Source: an uncultured Eubacteriales bacterium (GTDB taxonomy: Bacteria > Bacillota > Clostridia > Oscillospirales > CAG-272). From it: a DNA stretch of 64,000 nt. How positions within the stretch are numbered: position 1 is the first letter of the stretch; every line of letters begins with the position of its first letter. Shown one piece after another: positions 43,973 to 53,360 of the stretch. The stretch covers positions 45,525 to 109,524 of the forward strand of contig CAKSAC010000005.1 in NCBI GenBank assembly GCA_934434925.1. Reading direction: 5' to 3'. A program made the position numbers and the translations under genes. The notes beneath the pieces were generated by a model. The model was not told the DNA's origin. It searched no databases and saw only the letters and a program-made list of their open reading frames with translations.

Positions 43973-45027
43973 GTTTTTTCCGCCTCCTCCCGGCTCCGGC
44001 GCGACCGGCGGAGCTGCCCGCAGGCGGCGTTCACATCACTGCCGAGGCGGCGGCGCACCGTGGCGGTAATGCCAAGCGATGTCAGCTTGGCGGCAAAAGC
44101 ATTGGCCTCCGCAATCCCGGTTCCGGAAAATCCGGTTTCTTCCACGCGGTTGGCGCGAATCAGATTGACATGGATCGGAGCATTTTCCGCCCCCACGGTA
44201 CGGCGCAGTAACGTCGCCAGTGCCACGGCGTCTTCCGCACTGTCGTTCTGCCCGGCAATCAAGGTGTATTCAAAAGAAATGCGGCGGCCGGTCACGCGAT
44301 AGTAGGCACGGCAGGCGTCCAGCAGTTCGGCAATCGGATAACGGCGGTTGACCGGCATAATGGCCGAACGTTTTTCGTCCGTTGCGGCATGCAGGGAAAT
44401 CGAAAGCGTGATCGGAAGATCCTCTTCCGAAAGGCGGCGAATCCCGTCCGCCAGCCCGCAGGTGGAGAGCGAAATATGGCGATACCCGACCGACAGCCCT
44501 TCCGGCCGGTTCACAAGACGGAGAAAGTGCAGAACATTGTCATAATTATCCAGCGGTTCCCCAATCCCCATCATGACGATGTTGGAAATGCGTTCCCCGC
44601 TTTCGCGAGTGGCGGCAATCACCTGCCCGAGAATCTCGGAAGCATAGAGGTCCCTCACCCGACCGCCGAGGGTAGACGCACAAAACCGGCATCCCATCCG
44701 GCATCCGACCTGACTGGAAACACAGAGCGTGTTCCCGTGGCGGTAACGCATCAGCACGCTTTCGACCGCTTCTCCGTCAAACAGGCGGAAAAGATACTTG
44801 ACGGTTCCGTCGATCCGCGAAGAAAGTTTTTGCTCCACTTCGGGCAGCCGCCAGACAAATTCGCGTTCAATCCGGGTGCGGAGGGATTTCGGCAGGGTCG
44901 TCATTTCCGAGGGAGAGTCGCCCGCCGTCACATGGCGGAAAATCTGCGCGGCGCGGAAAGAGGGTTCCCCCCATTCGCGCATGACATCCCCGATCTCTTC
45001 GGGGAAAAGTGCCAGTAGATCCTGCAT
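43969..45027 (-). CDS. rlmN: 23S rRNA (A2503-C2)/tRNA methyltransferase RlmN
   Basis: 352 residues, radical SAM. Motif CRMGCRFCAS (CxxxCxxC) and the C-terminal catalytic Cys in VNAACGQLR are present, as are SNIVMMGIGEPLDNYDNV and VSLHAATDEKR. It methylates C2 of A2503 in 23S rRNA and A37 in some tRNAs, by a mechanism with a methyl-Cys intermediate. Cfr, the C8 paralogue, is less likely given the housekeeping context. Start ATG 45027, one base after the rsmB stop. Confidence 0.95.
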   Translation of the reverse strand: MQDLLALFPEEIGDVMREWGEPSFRAAQIFRHVTAGDSPSEMTTLPKSLRTRIEREFVWRLPEVEQKLSSRIDGTVKYLFRLFDGEAVESVLMRYRHGNTLCVSSQVGCRMGCRFCASTLGGRVRDLYASEILGQVIAATRESGERISNIVMMGIGEPLDNYDNVLHFLRLVNRPEGLSVGYRHISLSTCGLADGIRRLSEEDLPITLSISLHAATDEKRSAIMPVNRRYPIAELLDACRAYYRVTGRRISFEYTLIAGQNDSAEDAVALATLLRRTVGAENAPIHVNLIRANRVEETGFSGTGIAEANAFAAKLTSLGITATVRRRLGSDVNAACGQLRRSRRSREEAEKT

Positions 45028-45028
45028 G

Positions 45029-46351
45029 TCAGATTCTCCTTAATTTGGCCAGAAAGAAACCGTCCGTATGATGTATCTGCGGCCAAAGAGTCAGCATCCC
45101 GTCGGAAGAAGTCAACGTTCCGGCAGAAAAATCTTCCCGCCTGTACCCGGAATGCGCGGCAAGAAAAGCGGCGACCGCTTCTTCATTTTCCGCAAGCGTC
45201 AGGGTGCAGGTCGAATAGACCAGTACGCCGCCGGGGCGGACAGCCTCGGCCGCGCTTTCCAAAATGCGGCGTTGCAGGGCGATCAGTTCCTCCGAGCCGT
45301 GCAACCCCCGATAGCGGAGATCGGGCTTTTTGGACAGCACCCCCAATCCCGAACAAGGCACATCGCATATCACGCGGTCAAATGCCCCTGCGTCGGACGG
45401 CCGGACCACGGTAGCGTCGGCCTTTTCGGTATGTATGACGGAAAGGCCCAACCGCTCGGCTCCCGCGTCGATCAACGGGAGCTTGCTTTCATGCAAGTCA
45501 CGCGAAGAAAGGCTTCCCGTATTCCGCATTTCGATGGCCGCGCCGAAAGATTTCCCTCCGGGGCAGGCGCAAAGATCAAGAATTTTTTCTCCGGGGCGCG
45601 GGTCAAGTACGGCCCCCGCCAACTGAGAAGAGGTGTCCTGTACAAAGAATAATCCCTCTCCGTACCCCGGCAATTCTTCCGGCACGGCCGGACCGTTCAG
45701 CAGGATTCCGTATTCCGAGAGCCGATCGGGCAAGGCTTCGTATCCCGCGGCCGACAACCGTGTGAGCAAATCCCGCCGGCTGACGCGCAGTGTGTTCACG
45801 CGCAGAGAAAGCGGGGCTTTCCGGTTGCAGGCGGCAAGAAAGGATTCGCATTCTTTTTCCCCCAACCGACCGAGAAAATATCTGACCGTCTGTTTCGGGA
45901 TGGAATACGCCACCGAAAGATGGCGGCAAAGGTCGCGTGTGCGCGGCGGAGGTGCCAGGATTTCCGGCTCGCGCACGGCCCGCCGGAGCGCTGCGTTGAG
46001 AAGCGAGGCTTCCCCGGGGTTTTTTGCAAGAGAAACCGTCTCATGCACGGCCGCATGCGGCGGAATCCCCCCCATATACAGAAGTTGATAAAGCCCCATC
46101 TGCAAAAGGTGCGCCGTGTGCGGATCCAGACTTTCGGAAGAGCGGGCCGTAAGAATCCCCGCATAGTACTCCAAGGTCAGACGGCGTTCGGTCACGCCGT
46201 AAAAAAGTGCAGTGGCAAAAGCGCGTTCCCGCGGCGGGAGCGAAGCCATCCGTTCCCCGCGCACAGAAAGATTGGCAAAACCATGCCTCTCCCGGGCCTC
46301 TGTCAGAAGCGAGAGTACCAATCGGCGCGGATCTTTACCGGCGGCGGTCAT
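45029..46351 (-). CDS. rsmB: 16S rRNA (C967-C5) methyltransferase RsmB
   Basis: 440 residues. N-terminal NusB-like RNA-binding domain (to ~135, with LPPRERAFATALFYGV and LLQMGLYQLLYM), and C-terminal SAM methyltransferase with LDLCACPGGKSF, CDVPCSGLGVL (catalytic Cys) and YSTCTLTLAENE (second Cys). Methylates C967 in 16S rRNA. Start is uncertain: ATG 46351 (chosen) and TTG 46366 are both in frame, and neither has a good ribosome site. Either start lies inside the end of the preceding metallopeptidase gene, consistent with coupling. Confidence 0.93.
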   Translation of the reverse strand: MTAAGKDPRRLVLSLLTEARERHGFANLSVRGERMASLPPRERAFATALFYGVTERRLTLEYYAGILTARSSESLDPHTAHLLQMGLYQLLYMGGIPPHAAVHETVSLAKNPGEASLLNAALRRAVREPEILAPPPRTRDLCRHLSVAYSIPKQTVRYFLGRLGEKECESFLAACNRKAPLSLRVNTLRVSRRDLLTRLSAAGYEALPDRLSEYGILLNGPAVPEELPGYGEGLFFVQDTSSQLAGAVLDPRPGEKILDLCACPGGKSFGAAIEMRNTGSLSSRDLHESKLPLIDAGAERLGLSVIHTEKADATVVRPSDAGAFDRVICDVPCSGLGVLSKKPDLRYRGLHGSEELIALQRRILESAAEAVRPGGVLVYSTCTLTLAENEEAVAAFLAAHSGYRREDFSAGTLTSSDGMLTLWPQIHHTDGFFLAKLRRI

Positions 46352-47036
46352 TGGCGCGGCTGACAAGAAGAATCAGACGGAGAAGCTGTGCAAAAGCCAC
46401 GGCCAGCGCCGCAACATACGTCATGGCGGCGGCACGGAGCACACGCGCGGCCCCCGTCTCTTCTTCCCGGGTCAGGGAGCCGCTGTCCCGCAAGGCGACC
46501 ATGGCGCGGCGGGAGGCATTGAATTCAACAGGCAACGTCACGAGCTGAAAAAGCACAGTCATGGAAAAGAGAAGAATCCCGGCATAAGCCAAATATCCCA
46601 CCGGCGTATTGGCAAAAATCAATCCGATGAGGATCAGATAAATCCCGGCGGTAGAAGCGATATTGGTGGCCGGAACGATACTGAGCCGCACCTTGGCGGG
46701 CAGATATTCTTCCGCATATTGCACAGCGTGTCCCGCTTCGTGAGCGGCAACCCCGCAAGCGGCGGCACTCCGGTTATCGTATACCTCCTCGGAAAGATAA
46801 ATCGCGTTGTCTTTCGGATTATAGTGATCGGTCAACTGCCCGGAAACACGGCGGATCTCCACCCCGCGTACCCCGTTTTGTTCAAGCACCATCCGGGCGG
46901 CCTCGGCTCCCGTGATCCCGCGCACCGTCGGAATCCGGCTGTACCGGTGGAAAGTGCTCTTCACCCGGATTGAAGCAATCAGGGAAAGAATGACAAACGG
47001 CAGAACAATGATTACATAATAAATATCAAAAAACAT
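46335..47036 (-). CDS. YugP-type zinc metallopeptidase, membrane-bound
   Basis: 233 residues. N-terminal hydrophobic helix (IYYVIIVLPFVILSLIAS), zinc motif AAHEAGHAVQYAEEY (HEAGH), and further membrane helices at ~120-160 and ~205-228. Family DUF/peptidase M79-like YugP, whose function is not well settled. Start ATG 47036 after CAGGAGGGAAT. It sits between fmt and rsmB, an insertion in this cluster seen in Clostridia but not in Bacillus. Confidence 0.9.
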   Translation of the reverse strand: MFFDIYYVIIVLPFVILSLIASIRVKSTFHRYSRIPTVRGITGAEAARMVLEQNGVRGVEIRRVSGQLTDHYNPKDNAIYLSEEVYDNRSAAACGVAAHEAGHAVQYAEEYLPAKVRLSIVPATNIASTAGIYLILIGLIFANTPVGYLAYAGILLFSMTVLFQLVTLPVEFNASRRAMVALRDSGSLTREEETGAARVLRAAAMTYVAALAVAFAQLLRLILLVSRANDRRR

Positions 47037-47052
47037 ATTCCCTCCTGTAAGA

Positions 47053-48027
47053 TCAGCCTAACCGATCCTTTGTAATAATTCGGCGACCGCGGATAAAATC
47101 AGCGGCACTCATGGCGGTTTTTCCTTCCGGCAGCACCCGGAGCAACCGCACGCTCCCCGCGCCGCAGGCAACGGTCACAGCGCCGGTTCCGGTCGTATCC
47201 AGCGCCAGTACGGTCCCGGGTTTTTCGGCCGATTCCGCCGGCGAGAGCAGGCGGCCGTAAGCGTCTTCCCCCTCGCCCGGCGCAGCCAGGAGAATTTTAA
47301 GGCTTTTTCCGTCCGGCAGGCGGGTCTGTGCCAACGGTGCCGGGGAAAGTCCGCGCACCTTACAAAGGACTTCTTCCGGTGACGCGGAAAAGTCGATGAA
47401 ACAGTCCTCTTTGGTAATTTTATCGGCGTAACAGGCTCCCTCTCCGGGCTGAGCGGCCCGGGGGGCGTTTCCGGCTTCCAGGGCTGAAAGCGCTTCCAGT
47501 AATTTCTCCCCGCCGACAGCCGCGGCGCGTTCCGACACCCGCCCGAAATCGTCTTCGGGTCCGATCGGGAATCGGGTCATGGAGAGAATGTCGCCGGTAT
47601 CGACCCCTTCATCCATATACATCACCGTAACGCCTGTCTCGCGTTCCCCGGCCATGATTGCGCGTTGCATCGGGGCGGCACCGCGATAACGCGGCAGAAG
47701 CGACACATGCAGATTGATACATCCGTACCGCGGATATTGCAGAACCTCGGGGGGCAGAATCTTGCCGTAAGCCACCACCACACAGACATCCGGGCGGGTC
47801 TTTTCGAGGATCGGGACCGCCGCGCCCCCCCGGAGCGTTGTCGGCTGAAAGACCGGAATCCCCTTTTCTTCTGCCAGCACCTTGGTCGGCGGGGGGGTGA
47901 GAATCTGCCGCCGCCCCACAGGTTTATCGGGCTGGCAAAGCAGGCCGACGATTGTGTGCCCTCCCTCTGTCAGCCTTTGCAGGCAGGCGCGCGCGATTTC
48001 CGGCGTACCCATGAACAGAATCTTCAT
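47053..48027 (-). CDS. fmt: methionyl-tRNA formyltransferase
   Basis: 324 residues. ILFMGTPEIARACLQRL at the start, INLHVSLLPRYRGAAPMQRAIMAGERETGVTVMYMDEGVDTGDIL (10-formyl-THF site with Asn/His/Asp) and a C-terminal OB-like domain. Formylates initiator Met-tRNA. The ATG at 48027 overlaps the def stop by four bases, so def and fmt are coupled, as in most bacteria. Confidence 0.97.
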   Translation of the reverse strand: MKILFMGTPEIARACLQRLTEGGHTIVGLLCQPDKPVGRRQILTPPPTKVLAEEKGIPVFQPTTLRGGAAVPILEKTRPDVCVVVAYGKILPPEVLQYPRYGCINLHVSLLPRYRGAAPMQRAIMAGERETGVTVMYMDEGVDTGDILSMTRFPIGPEDDFGRVSERAAAVGGEKLLEALSALEAGNAPRAAQPGEGACYADKITKEDCFIDFSASPEEVLCKVRGLSPAPLAQTRLPDGKSLKILLAAPGEGEDAYGRLLSPAESAEKPGTVLALDTTGTGAVTVACGAGSVRLLRVLPEGKTAMSAADFIRGRRIITKDRLG

Positions 48028-48494
48028 TCGCTTTCCACCTCGTCCGCACGGATACGGCGGATCATGCAATCGGTAAAGAGTTTTCCGTCCAGATGGTCGA
48101 TCTCGTGACAAAACGCGCGGGCAAGCAGACCGCGGCCGGTGTATTCGACCTCTTCTCCGGCGCGGTTGAGCGCCCGGACAGTCACGGCCGAAGGGCGGCG
48201 GGTAATCCCCCACACGCCGGGAATCGACAAACATCCCTCGCATTCTTCCTGTTCCCCGGCATACGTCACAATGCGCGGATTGATCAGCTCATACAGCCGG
48301 CCGTCGTCTTCGATTACAACGACCCGGCGCAAGACCCCCACCTGCACGGCGGCCAGACCGCATCCGTTTTCTTTGTGCATCGTTTCGGTCATGTCGTCGA
48401 GGAGCGTCAGAATACGCGGGGATATCTCTTCAACAGGGCGGCTGCTCTTTCGCAGAATCGGGTCGCCTTCTTTTACAATTTTCAGTGTTGCCAT
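48024..48494 (-). CDS. def: peptide deformylase
   Basis: 156 residues with the three deformylase motifs: GCGLAAVQVG, EGCLSIPG and FCHEIDHLDGKLF (metal His residues and catalytic Glu). It removes formyl from nascent N-terminal Met. Start ATG 48494 after GGAGGAAAT, 9 bases past the priA stop. Confidence 0.97.
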   Translation of the reverse strand: MATLKIVKEGDPILRKSSRPVEEISPRILTLLDDMTETMHKENGCGLAAVQVGVLRRVVVIEDDGRLYELINPRIVTYAGEQEECEGCLSIPGVWGITRRPSAVTVRALNRAGEEVEYTGRGLLARAFCHEIDHLDGKLFTDCMIRRIRADEVESE

Positions 48495-48503
48495 ATTTCC
48501 TCC

Positions 48504-50741
48504 TTACAGATCGGTCGGATTGCAGTCAACCGAAAGCGCCGTACCGCCTTTTTGCGGAAATTCGCGCAGAATCCTGCCGAAAAGGGCGCGTGTTGTACGG
48601 TTAAGTTTACATTTTATAATCATACGGAGCCTGTATCTGCCTTCCGAACGATAAATGCGCGCTTCAAACGGGCCGTAAATCACCATCGGTTCCCCGGGGC
48701 AATCCTGTTGTACGCAGGTCCGGATGAATACCGAAAGGTCGCGCGCGGAAAGTGTGATTTTTTCTTCATCGGTGCCGGAGAGGCTGATCTGCACCATATC
48801 GCAAAAGGGCGGGAAAAGCAATTCGCGCCGCAGGGCGATCTCCCGGCGGTAAAAGGTCTCGTAATCCTGCCGGCAGGCAAGGCGGATTACGTCATTGGCC
48901 GGCGTATAGGTCTGGATAACGGCGTGACCCGAACGGTCGGCGCGGCCGGCGCGGCCAATCACTTGCGTAAGAAGCGAAAAGGTCCGCTCCGAAGCGCGAA
49001 AATCCGGAATATGCAGAGAAATATCCGCCAATAACACTCCGGAAAGCGTGACCCGCGGGAAATCATGCCCCTTCGTCACCATCTGTGTGCCGAGCAGGAC
49101 ATCGGCCTCCCCGGCGCGGAACGCGTCCAGCATCCGCTCATACGAGGTTTTGGAAACGGTTGTGTCTGCGTCCATGCGCATCACTTTCAATTCGGGGAAC
49201 CGGGTATGAATCTCCCCCTCGGCGCGCTGGGTGCCGGCTCCGATAAAACGGATGCTGTTCGCTCCGCATTCCGGGCATTTTCCCGGCAGAGGCTCCCGAT
49301 GGCCGCAGGTGTGGCAAAGCAGATACTCGCCGGACGCGCCGCTGTGATGGGTCATGGCGACACTGCAATTCGGACATTCAAAAATATGCCCGCAGCCACG
49401 GCAATGAAGAACGGCATGGTAGCCCCTGCGGTTGAGAAACAGAATGGCCTGTTCCCCCGCTTCCGACAGGCAGGAAAGTTCTTCGGCCAGCCGTTCGCTG
49501 ACAGCGGATGTGTTGCCCCTGCGGAGTTCGGTCCGCATGTCCACGATCTCGGCATCGGGCAGGCTGTTCCCTCCAAAGCGTTCCCGGAGCGGAACCAGCG
49601 TATAGATTCCTTTCTCGGCCTTATAGAAACTCTCCAACGACGGGGTCGCGGAAGCAAAGACTACCAACGCCCGGTGATGCGCCGCCCGATACGCAGCCAC
49701 GTCTTTTGTGTGATATTTCGGGTCAGCGTCGGATTTATAGGTATGCTCGTGTTCTTCGTCCAACAGGATCAGCCCGATGTCGGGGAGCGGAGCAAAAACC
49801 GCACTGCGCGTTCCGATCACAAGATCGACAAGCCCCTCCCGGCATCGCCGCCACGCATCGAACCTCTCCCCGTCCGAGAGAGAGGAATGGATAACGGCAA
49901 CCCTCTCACCGTAACGACGGCAAAAAATCCCGACCGTCTGCGGTGTGAGCGCAATCTCCGGCACCATGAGAATGACCTGCCGCCCCGCGGCGATCACATC
50001 ATCCATCAGTTTCATCATCACGCGGGTCTTCCCGCTGCCCGTCACGCCGAAAAGCAGGGCGGCCGCCGCTTCGTTCCGGCGATAGAGCTGCAAAAGCGAC
50101 GCATACGCCGCCTCCTGTGCGCGAGAGAGCGCAATCCCTTCCCGTATTCCTGCGCCGTACCCGGCATAGGGGTTGCGGAACACCTCCCGGCGCTCGGTTT
50201 TCAGCCAACCGTGTTTCACCATGGCCGCAAGTTGCGGGGTGCGGACGCCGAGAGCCGTTGCCTCGCGCCCGTCAAGCGACGGATGTCCGGTCAGATAGGT
50301 CAGCACCGCCCGATACGCCGGACTGCGGAGAGGAGACGCAAGCAGCGCCGGAATCGCACCGGGGTCGGCCGGGCGATAGCAGGTCAGGGCGCGGATATGG
50401 GATGCCGCCCCGCCCGATAAGAGCGCAGGCGGCAGGATGGCCCGTACAGCGTCTCCGAACGGGCACAACGTATGTTCCTGCAAAAAAAGTGCAAGCGAAA
50501 AGAACTCTTCCGTCAGAGAAAAACGCTCTTCCTCCACGGAAAAAACGGCTTTCAGCCCCTTTACGTCCTCCCGCTCTTCCACCGCCGCGACAACGGCGGG
50601 ATACCGGCGGTTGCCATGGCCGAAAGGTACCGTAACAATCGTACCCCGGCGCACGGGCGGGAGAGAATCGCAAAGGAGATAATCATATCGCCTGTCAATG
50701 GAAAAAGGAATGCCGACAGGATAGACCCCTGCGATTCTCAC
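48504..50741 (-). CDS. priA: primosomal replication helicase PriA
   Basis: 745 residues. N-terminal 3'-end binding domain, then helicase motifs GVTGSGKTRV (Walker A), LLDEEHEHTYK (DEEH), FASATPS and VIGRAGRADRSG; the zinc cluster CRGCGHIFECPNC...CHTCGH...CPECG is complete. Restarts stalled forks. Start is GTG 50741, six bases past the rpoZ stop, with only a weak upstream AGG. In Bacillus a coaBC gene precedes priA; here rpoZ is adjacent. Confidence 0.96.
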   Translation of the reverse strand: MRIAGVYPVGIPFSIDRRYDYLLCDSLPPVRRGTIVTVPFGHGNRRYPAVVAAVEEREDVKGLKAVFSVEEERFSLTEEFFSLALFLQEHTLCPFGDAVRAILPPALLSGGAASHIRALTCYRPADPGAIPALLASPLRSPAYRAVLTYLTGHPSLDGREATALGVRTPQLAAMVKHGWLKTERREVFRNPYAGYGAGIREGIALSRAQEAAYASLLQLYRRNEAAAALLFGVTGSGKTRVMMKLMDDVIAAGRQVILMVPEIALTPQTVGIFCRRYGERVAVIHSSLSDGERFDAWRRCREGLVDLVIGTRSAVFAPLPDIGLILLDEEHEHTYKSDADPKYHTKDVAAYRAAHHRALVVFASATPSLESFYKAEKGIYTLVPLRERFGGNSLPDAEIVDMRTELRRGNTSAVSERLAEELSCLSEAGEQAILFLNRRGYHAVLHCRGCGHIFECPNCSVAMTHHSGASGEYLLCHTCGHREPLPGKCPECGANSIRFIGAGTQRAEGEIHTRFPELKVMRMDADTTVSKTSYERMLDAFRAGEADVLLGTQMVTKGHDFPRVTLSGVLLADISLHIPDFRASERTFSLLTQVIGRAGRADRSGHAVIQTYTPANDVIRLACRQDYETFYRREIALRRELLFPPFCDMVQISLSGTDEEKITLSARDLSVFIRTCVQQDCPGEPMVIYGPFEARIYRSEGRYRLRMIIKCKLNRTTRALFGRILREFPQKGGTALSVDCNPTDL

Positions 50742-50747
50742 GCCTGA

Positions 50748-51026
50748 TTATTCCCCGTCTTTCCCGTGATTGGCGCGATACAGCACATACCGCCCGGCGG
50801 CCAACCGGTTGATGGCGATCTTCACGGCCTTCTGATCGCGGTATTCGCTGTCGATAAGGGAGGCCAGCGGCTTATCTGTCTCGCGATTGGCCACCATGCG
50901 GTCGGCGCGGGCGCGCTGTTCCACATATTCATCGGTCACACGACGGGCGCATTTGGCCGCGCCGATGACCAGTTCATAGCGGTTGAATTTTCCCTGCGTG
51001 AGTTCGGAAATGGAAGGTTTAATCAT
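50748..51026 (-). CDS. rpoZ: RNA polymerase omega subunit
   Basis: 92 residues. MIKPSISELTQGKFNRYELVIGAAKCARRVTDEY is the conserved omega N-terminus (the RYxLVxxAxxRAR-type core), followed by KPLASLIDSEYRDQKAVKIAINRL. It helps assemble RNA polymerase. ATG 51026 has a weak GAAAGAAGAAG site. Upstream, between it and remA, gmk is expected but missing; the spacer carries a 37-bp duplication instead. Confidence 0.93.
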   Translation of the reverse strand: MIKPSISELTQGKFNRYELVIGAAKCARRVTDEYVEQRARADRMVANRETDKPLASLIDSEYRDQKAVKIAINRLAAGRYVLYRANHGKDGE

Positions 51027-51073
51027 GGTTCTTCTTCTTTCTATCTGTGAAATTCTTTGAAAACATAAGACTG

Positions 51074-51146
51074 TCCGGGTCAACCCCGGCCTTGCGGGAA
51101 ACAATCGGCGTCCGGGCCAGCCCCGGCCTTGCGGAAAACGACCGGG
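51074..51146. repeat. imperfect 37-bp duplication between remA and rpoZ
   Basis: Copies at 51074-51110 and 51111-51146 share CCCCGGCCTTGCGG and flanks. Confidence 0.85.
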
Positions 51147-51177
51147 AACCCCTCGGCGCGCCGGCGCGGGACCCGGA

Positions 51178-51420
51178 TCAATCCCGCCCTCCGTTCATCT
51201 GTTCCGCAAGGGCTTCCGGGGTCAGTGCCGAAAGCAGGATCAGATCGCTGTCGGTAATCAGGACGGAACGGGTCTTCTGCCCGCAGGAAACATCCACGGC
51301 GCGACCGTCATCCTTGGCTTCCTGCACCAGCCGTTTGATGGGGGCGGTCTCGGGTGAAGCCACCGTGAGAATCCGCTCTGCGGCCGCATAATTGCCAAAG
51401 CCTATATCAATAAACGTCAT
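51178..51420 (-). CDS. remA: RemA/DUF370 family DNA-binding protein
   Basis: 80 residues. Starts MTFIDIGFGNYAAAERILTVASPETAPIKRLVQEAKDDGRAVDVSCGQKTRSVLITDSDLI, read in parts, which matches the RemA family; in Bacillus RemA activates matrix genes and binds DNA as a ring. The position next to yicC is conserved. Start ATG 51420 after ACAAGGAGAGAAAACG. Confidence 0.93.
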   Translation of the reverse strand: MTFIDIGFGNYAAAERILTVASPETAPIKRLVQEAKDDGRAVDVSCGQKTRSVLITDSDLILLSALTPEALAEQMNGGRD

Positions 51421-51554
51421 CGTTTTCTCTCCTTGTTTTTCGGGTTTTCGGAGCGGTTTTGTCGCTTTTTCCGCTCGTCCGCGCCTTTTCTTCGGTTGAC
51501 CGCCAAAATCGGGGGGAGCCAACCTGTTCGGCCGAAAAAAATCGGGCGGGCGGG

Positions 51555-52442
51555 TTATTCAATATTCTGCACCTGTTCCCGGATTTTTTCCAGTTCGCCC
51601 TTCATAGCCACGACCCTATGCGCAATATCGGAATTGTTGGCTTTGCTGCCGATGGTATTTGTCTCGCGGTTCATTTCCTGCAAGAGAAAATCCAGTCGTC
51701 TTCCGGAAGGCTCGGCTGAAGCGGCAATCTCCGAAAACGCGACAAAATGACTGCGCAGCCGCGCCAATTCCTCGTCAATGGCAATCCGGTCGGCAAAAAC
51801 GGCGACCTCGGTCAGCAGGCGGCCTTCGTCGGGGGTAATCCGCGCATCTGCCAGAACGGCGCGAATTCTTGCTTCCAGTTTATCGTGATAGCCGCTCTTG
51901 TCCGCTTCCGAAATCTTTTCGATCTCCCCGGCATACCCGGCCACGCGGTCAAGTTTTTCGCAAATGTCGCGTTCGGTACGCGCCCCTTCGGCTTCCCGGC
52001 GGGCGGAAAACTCGGCCGCCGCCGACCGGAGGACCGGGAACAGACGATCCCATTCGGCCTCTTCGTCGATCTCCGGGGCCGCGTATGTAAACAGGTCGCG
52101 GTTTTCAGCCACCCGCATGACGCTGATATCATCCGGCAGAGAAAAAGCGCCGGCCATGCGCCGCAAAGCATCAATGTACCCGCGGGTCAAGGCGGGGTCA
52201 AAATCCACGCGCACTTCGGCAGACTCATGCTGCACGACCGAAAGGAAGACATCGACCTTTCCGCGCGAGATGATTTCTTTTTGCAGGAAGGCTTTGATTT
52301 TTTCCTCAAAAGGCAGATAAAGGTGGGGCGCTTTCACCGTACAGTCGAAATAGCGGCTGTTCACCGAGCGGATTTCAACGGCAATATCCTTATCCGCCGC
52401 TTCGGAGCGCGCCCGGCCGAAGGCGGTCATACTTTTAATCAT
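51555..52442 (-). CDS. yicC: YicC/YloC family endoribonuclease
   Basis: 295 residues. MIKSMTAFGRARSE and EIRSVNSRYFDCTVKAPHLY are the YicC N-terminus, and RLDFLLQEMNRETNTIGSKANN plus MKGELEKIREQVQNIE the DUF1732 C-terminus with its acidic catalytic residues. Members are stress-linked endoribonucleases. Its start at 52442 overlaps the nrdR end by eight bases. Second gene of the cluster. Confidence 0.95.
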   Translation of the reverse strand: MIKSMTAFGRARSEAADKDIAVEIRSVNSRYFDCTVKAPHLYLPFEEKIKAFLQKEIISRGKVDVFLSVVQHESAEVRVDFDPALTRGYIDALRRMAGAFSLPDDISVMRVAENRDLFTYAAPEIDEEAEWDRLFPVLRSAAAEFSARREAEGARTERDICEKLDRVAGYAGEIEKISEADKSGYHDKLEARIRAVLADARITPDEGRLLTEVAVFADRIAIDEELARLRSHFVAFSEIAASAEPSGRRLDFLLQEMNRETNTIGSKANNSDIAHRVVAMKGELEKIREQVQNIE

Positions 52443-52923
52443 CGCGTTTCTCCTCTTCGGTTGCGGAAGATGTTTGTTCTTCTTGAGAAATCACGCTGCG
52501 GATCTCGTCAAGAAACGTTCCGACATCCTTGAACTCCCGGTATACCGACGCAAACCGGACATACGCCACGGCATCGATGCGCCGGAGTTGTTCCATGACC
52601 ATTTCTCCGATCTCGCGGGTGCTGATTTCGGCGCTCATACGGTTGACAAGTTCCGCCTCCACCGCCGCCGCGATAGCGTGCCCGTCCACCGGGCGTTTTT
52701 CACAGGCTTTGAGAATGCCGGACTCCAATTTGAACCGGTCGAATATCTCGCGGCTCCCGTCTTTTTTGACCACCGTCATCGGTACGGTGTCCACTACCTC
52801 GTAGGTCGTAAAGCGCTTTCCGCAGGCCGGGCATTCACGGCGGCGGCGGATACTGTTGTTTTCTTCTACGGGTCGGCTGTCAAGCACGCGGCTGTCGGGC
52901 GCACCGCAAACAGGGCAATTCAT
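52435..52923 (-). CDS. nrdR: transcriptional regulator NrdR
   Basis: 162 residues. The N-terminal zinc ribbon has CPVC (3-6) and CPAC (31-34); the ATP-cone (49-~140) begins VPMTVVKKDGSREIFDRFKLESGI. NrdR senses dATP/ATP levels and represses ribonucleotide reductase genes at paired NrdR boxes. Two such boxes are present before nrdG in this window. ATG 52923 is chosen because it starts exactly at the zinc ribbon; its ribosome site (AAAGGCAG) is weak. It begins the minus-strand cluster and has its own promoter at 53021-53049. Confidence 0.96.
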   Translation of the reverse strand: MNCPVCGAPDSRVLDSRPVEENNSIRRRRECPACGKRFTTYEVVDTVPMTVVKKDGSREIFDRFKLESGILKACEKRPVDGHAIAAAVEAELVNRMSAEISTREIGEMVMEQLRRIDAVAYVRFASVYREFKDVGTFLDEIRSVISQEEQTSSATEEEKRDD

Positions 52924-53020
52924 CCGTTGACATCTGCCTTTCCGGGTTAAGACTTTCCCGGCCGCGCCCGTTTGCCTTTGGCAAAAGCGCAAAAAAAGCC
53001 GGAAATAAAAATCCTATAAC

Positions 53021-53049
53021 AGTATAACATAAAAAGAGTGATAAGTAAA
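53021..53049 (-). promoter_or_regulatory. promoter of the nrdR-yicC-... cluster
   Basis: Minus strand TTTACT (53049-53044), 17-base spacer, TATACT (53026-53021). Confidence 0.75.
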
Positions 53050-53295
53050 GCCTTTTCGGGATTTTTTTGCCGCTCCCCTTTTCTTCGGATTTTTCCGGTT
53101 TTTCTATAAGTTTTGTTTACATAAATTTGATTTTCCCCTGAAAAACGACACTGTTTTTCACGATATTTCCATGTTTTTCCTTCCGTTTCCGCTCTTTTTT
53201 CAATTGTGTCCGCACCGTAAAAATTCTGTGACCGACGGCTTTCTCCCGCACTCTCCCTTTTTTGCCGGAAAGCGACGCCGGCCGATTCCGGACGC

Positions 53296-53324
53296 TTGAC
53301 AAATATCGCCCGGGGCGTTATAAT
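53296..53324 (+). promoter_or_regulatory. strong sigma-A promoter of the HD-domain gene
   Basis: TTGACA (53296-53301), 17-base spacer, TATAAT (53319-53324): consensus hexamers and spacing. Confidence 0.92.
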
Positions 53325-53360
53325 GTTGCATGCCGAAAAGTCGAAAAGAAAGGAGATATT

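Larger units (their letters stand above)
52924..53360. other. AT-rich divergent promoter region
   Basis: About 440 bases between divergent nrdR and HD-domain genes. Two clear promoters (53021-53049 minus; 53296-53324 plus) are present. No ORF with coding character or recognised RNA motif was seen between them. Confidence 0.75.
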
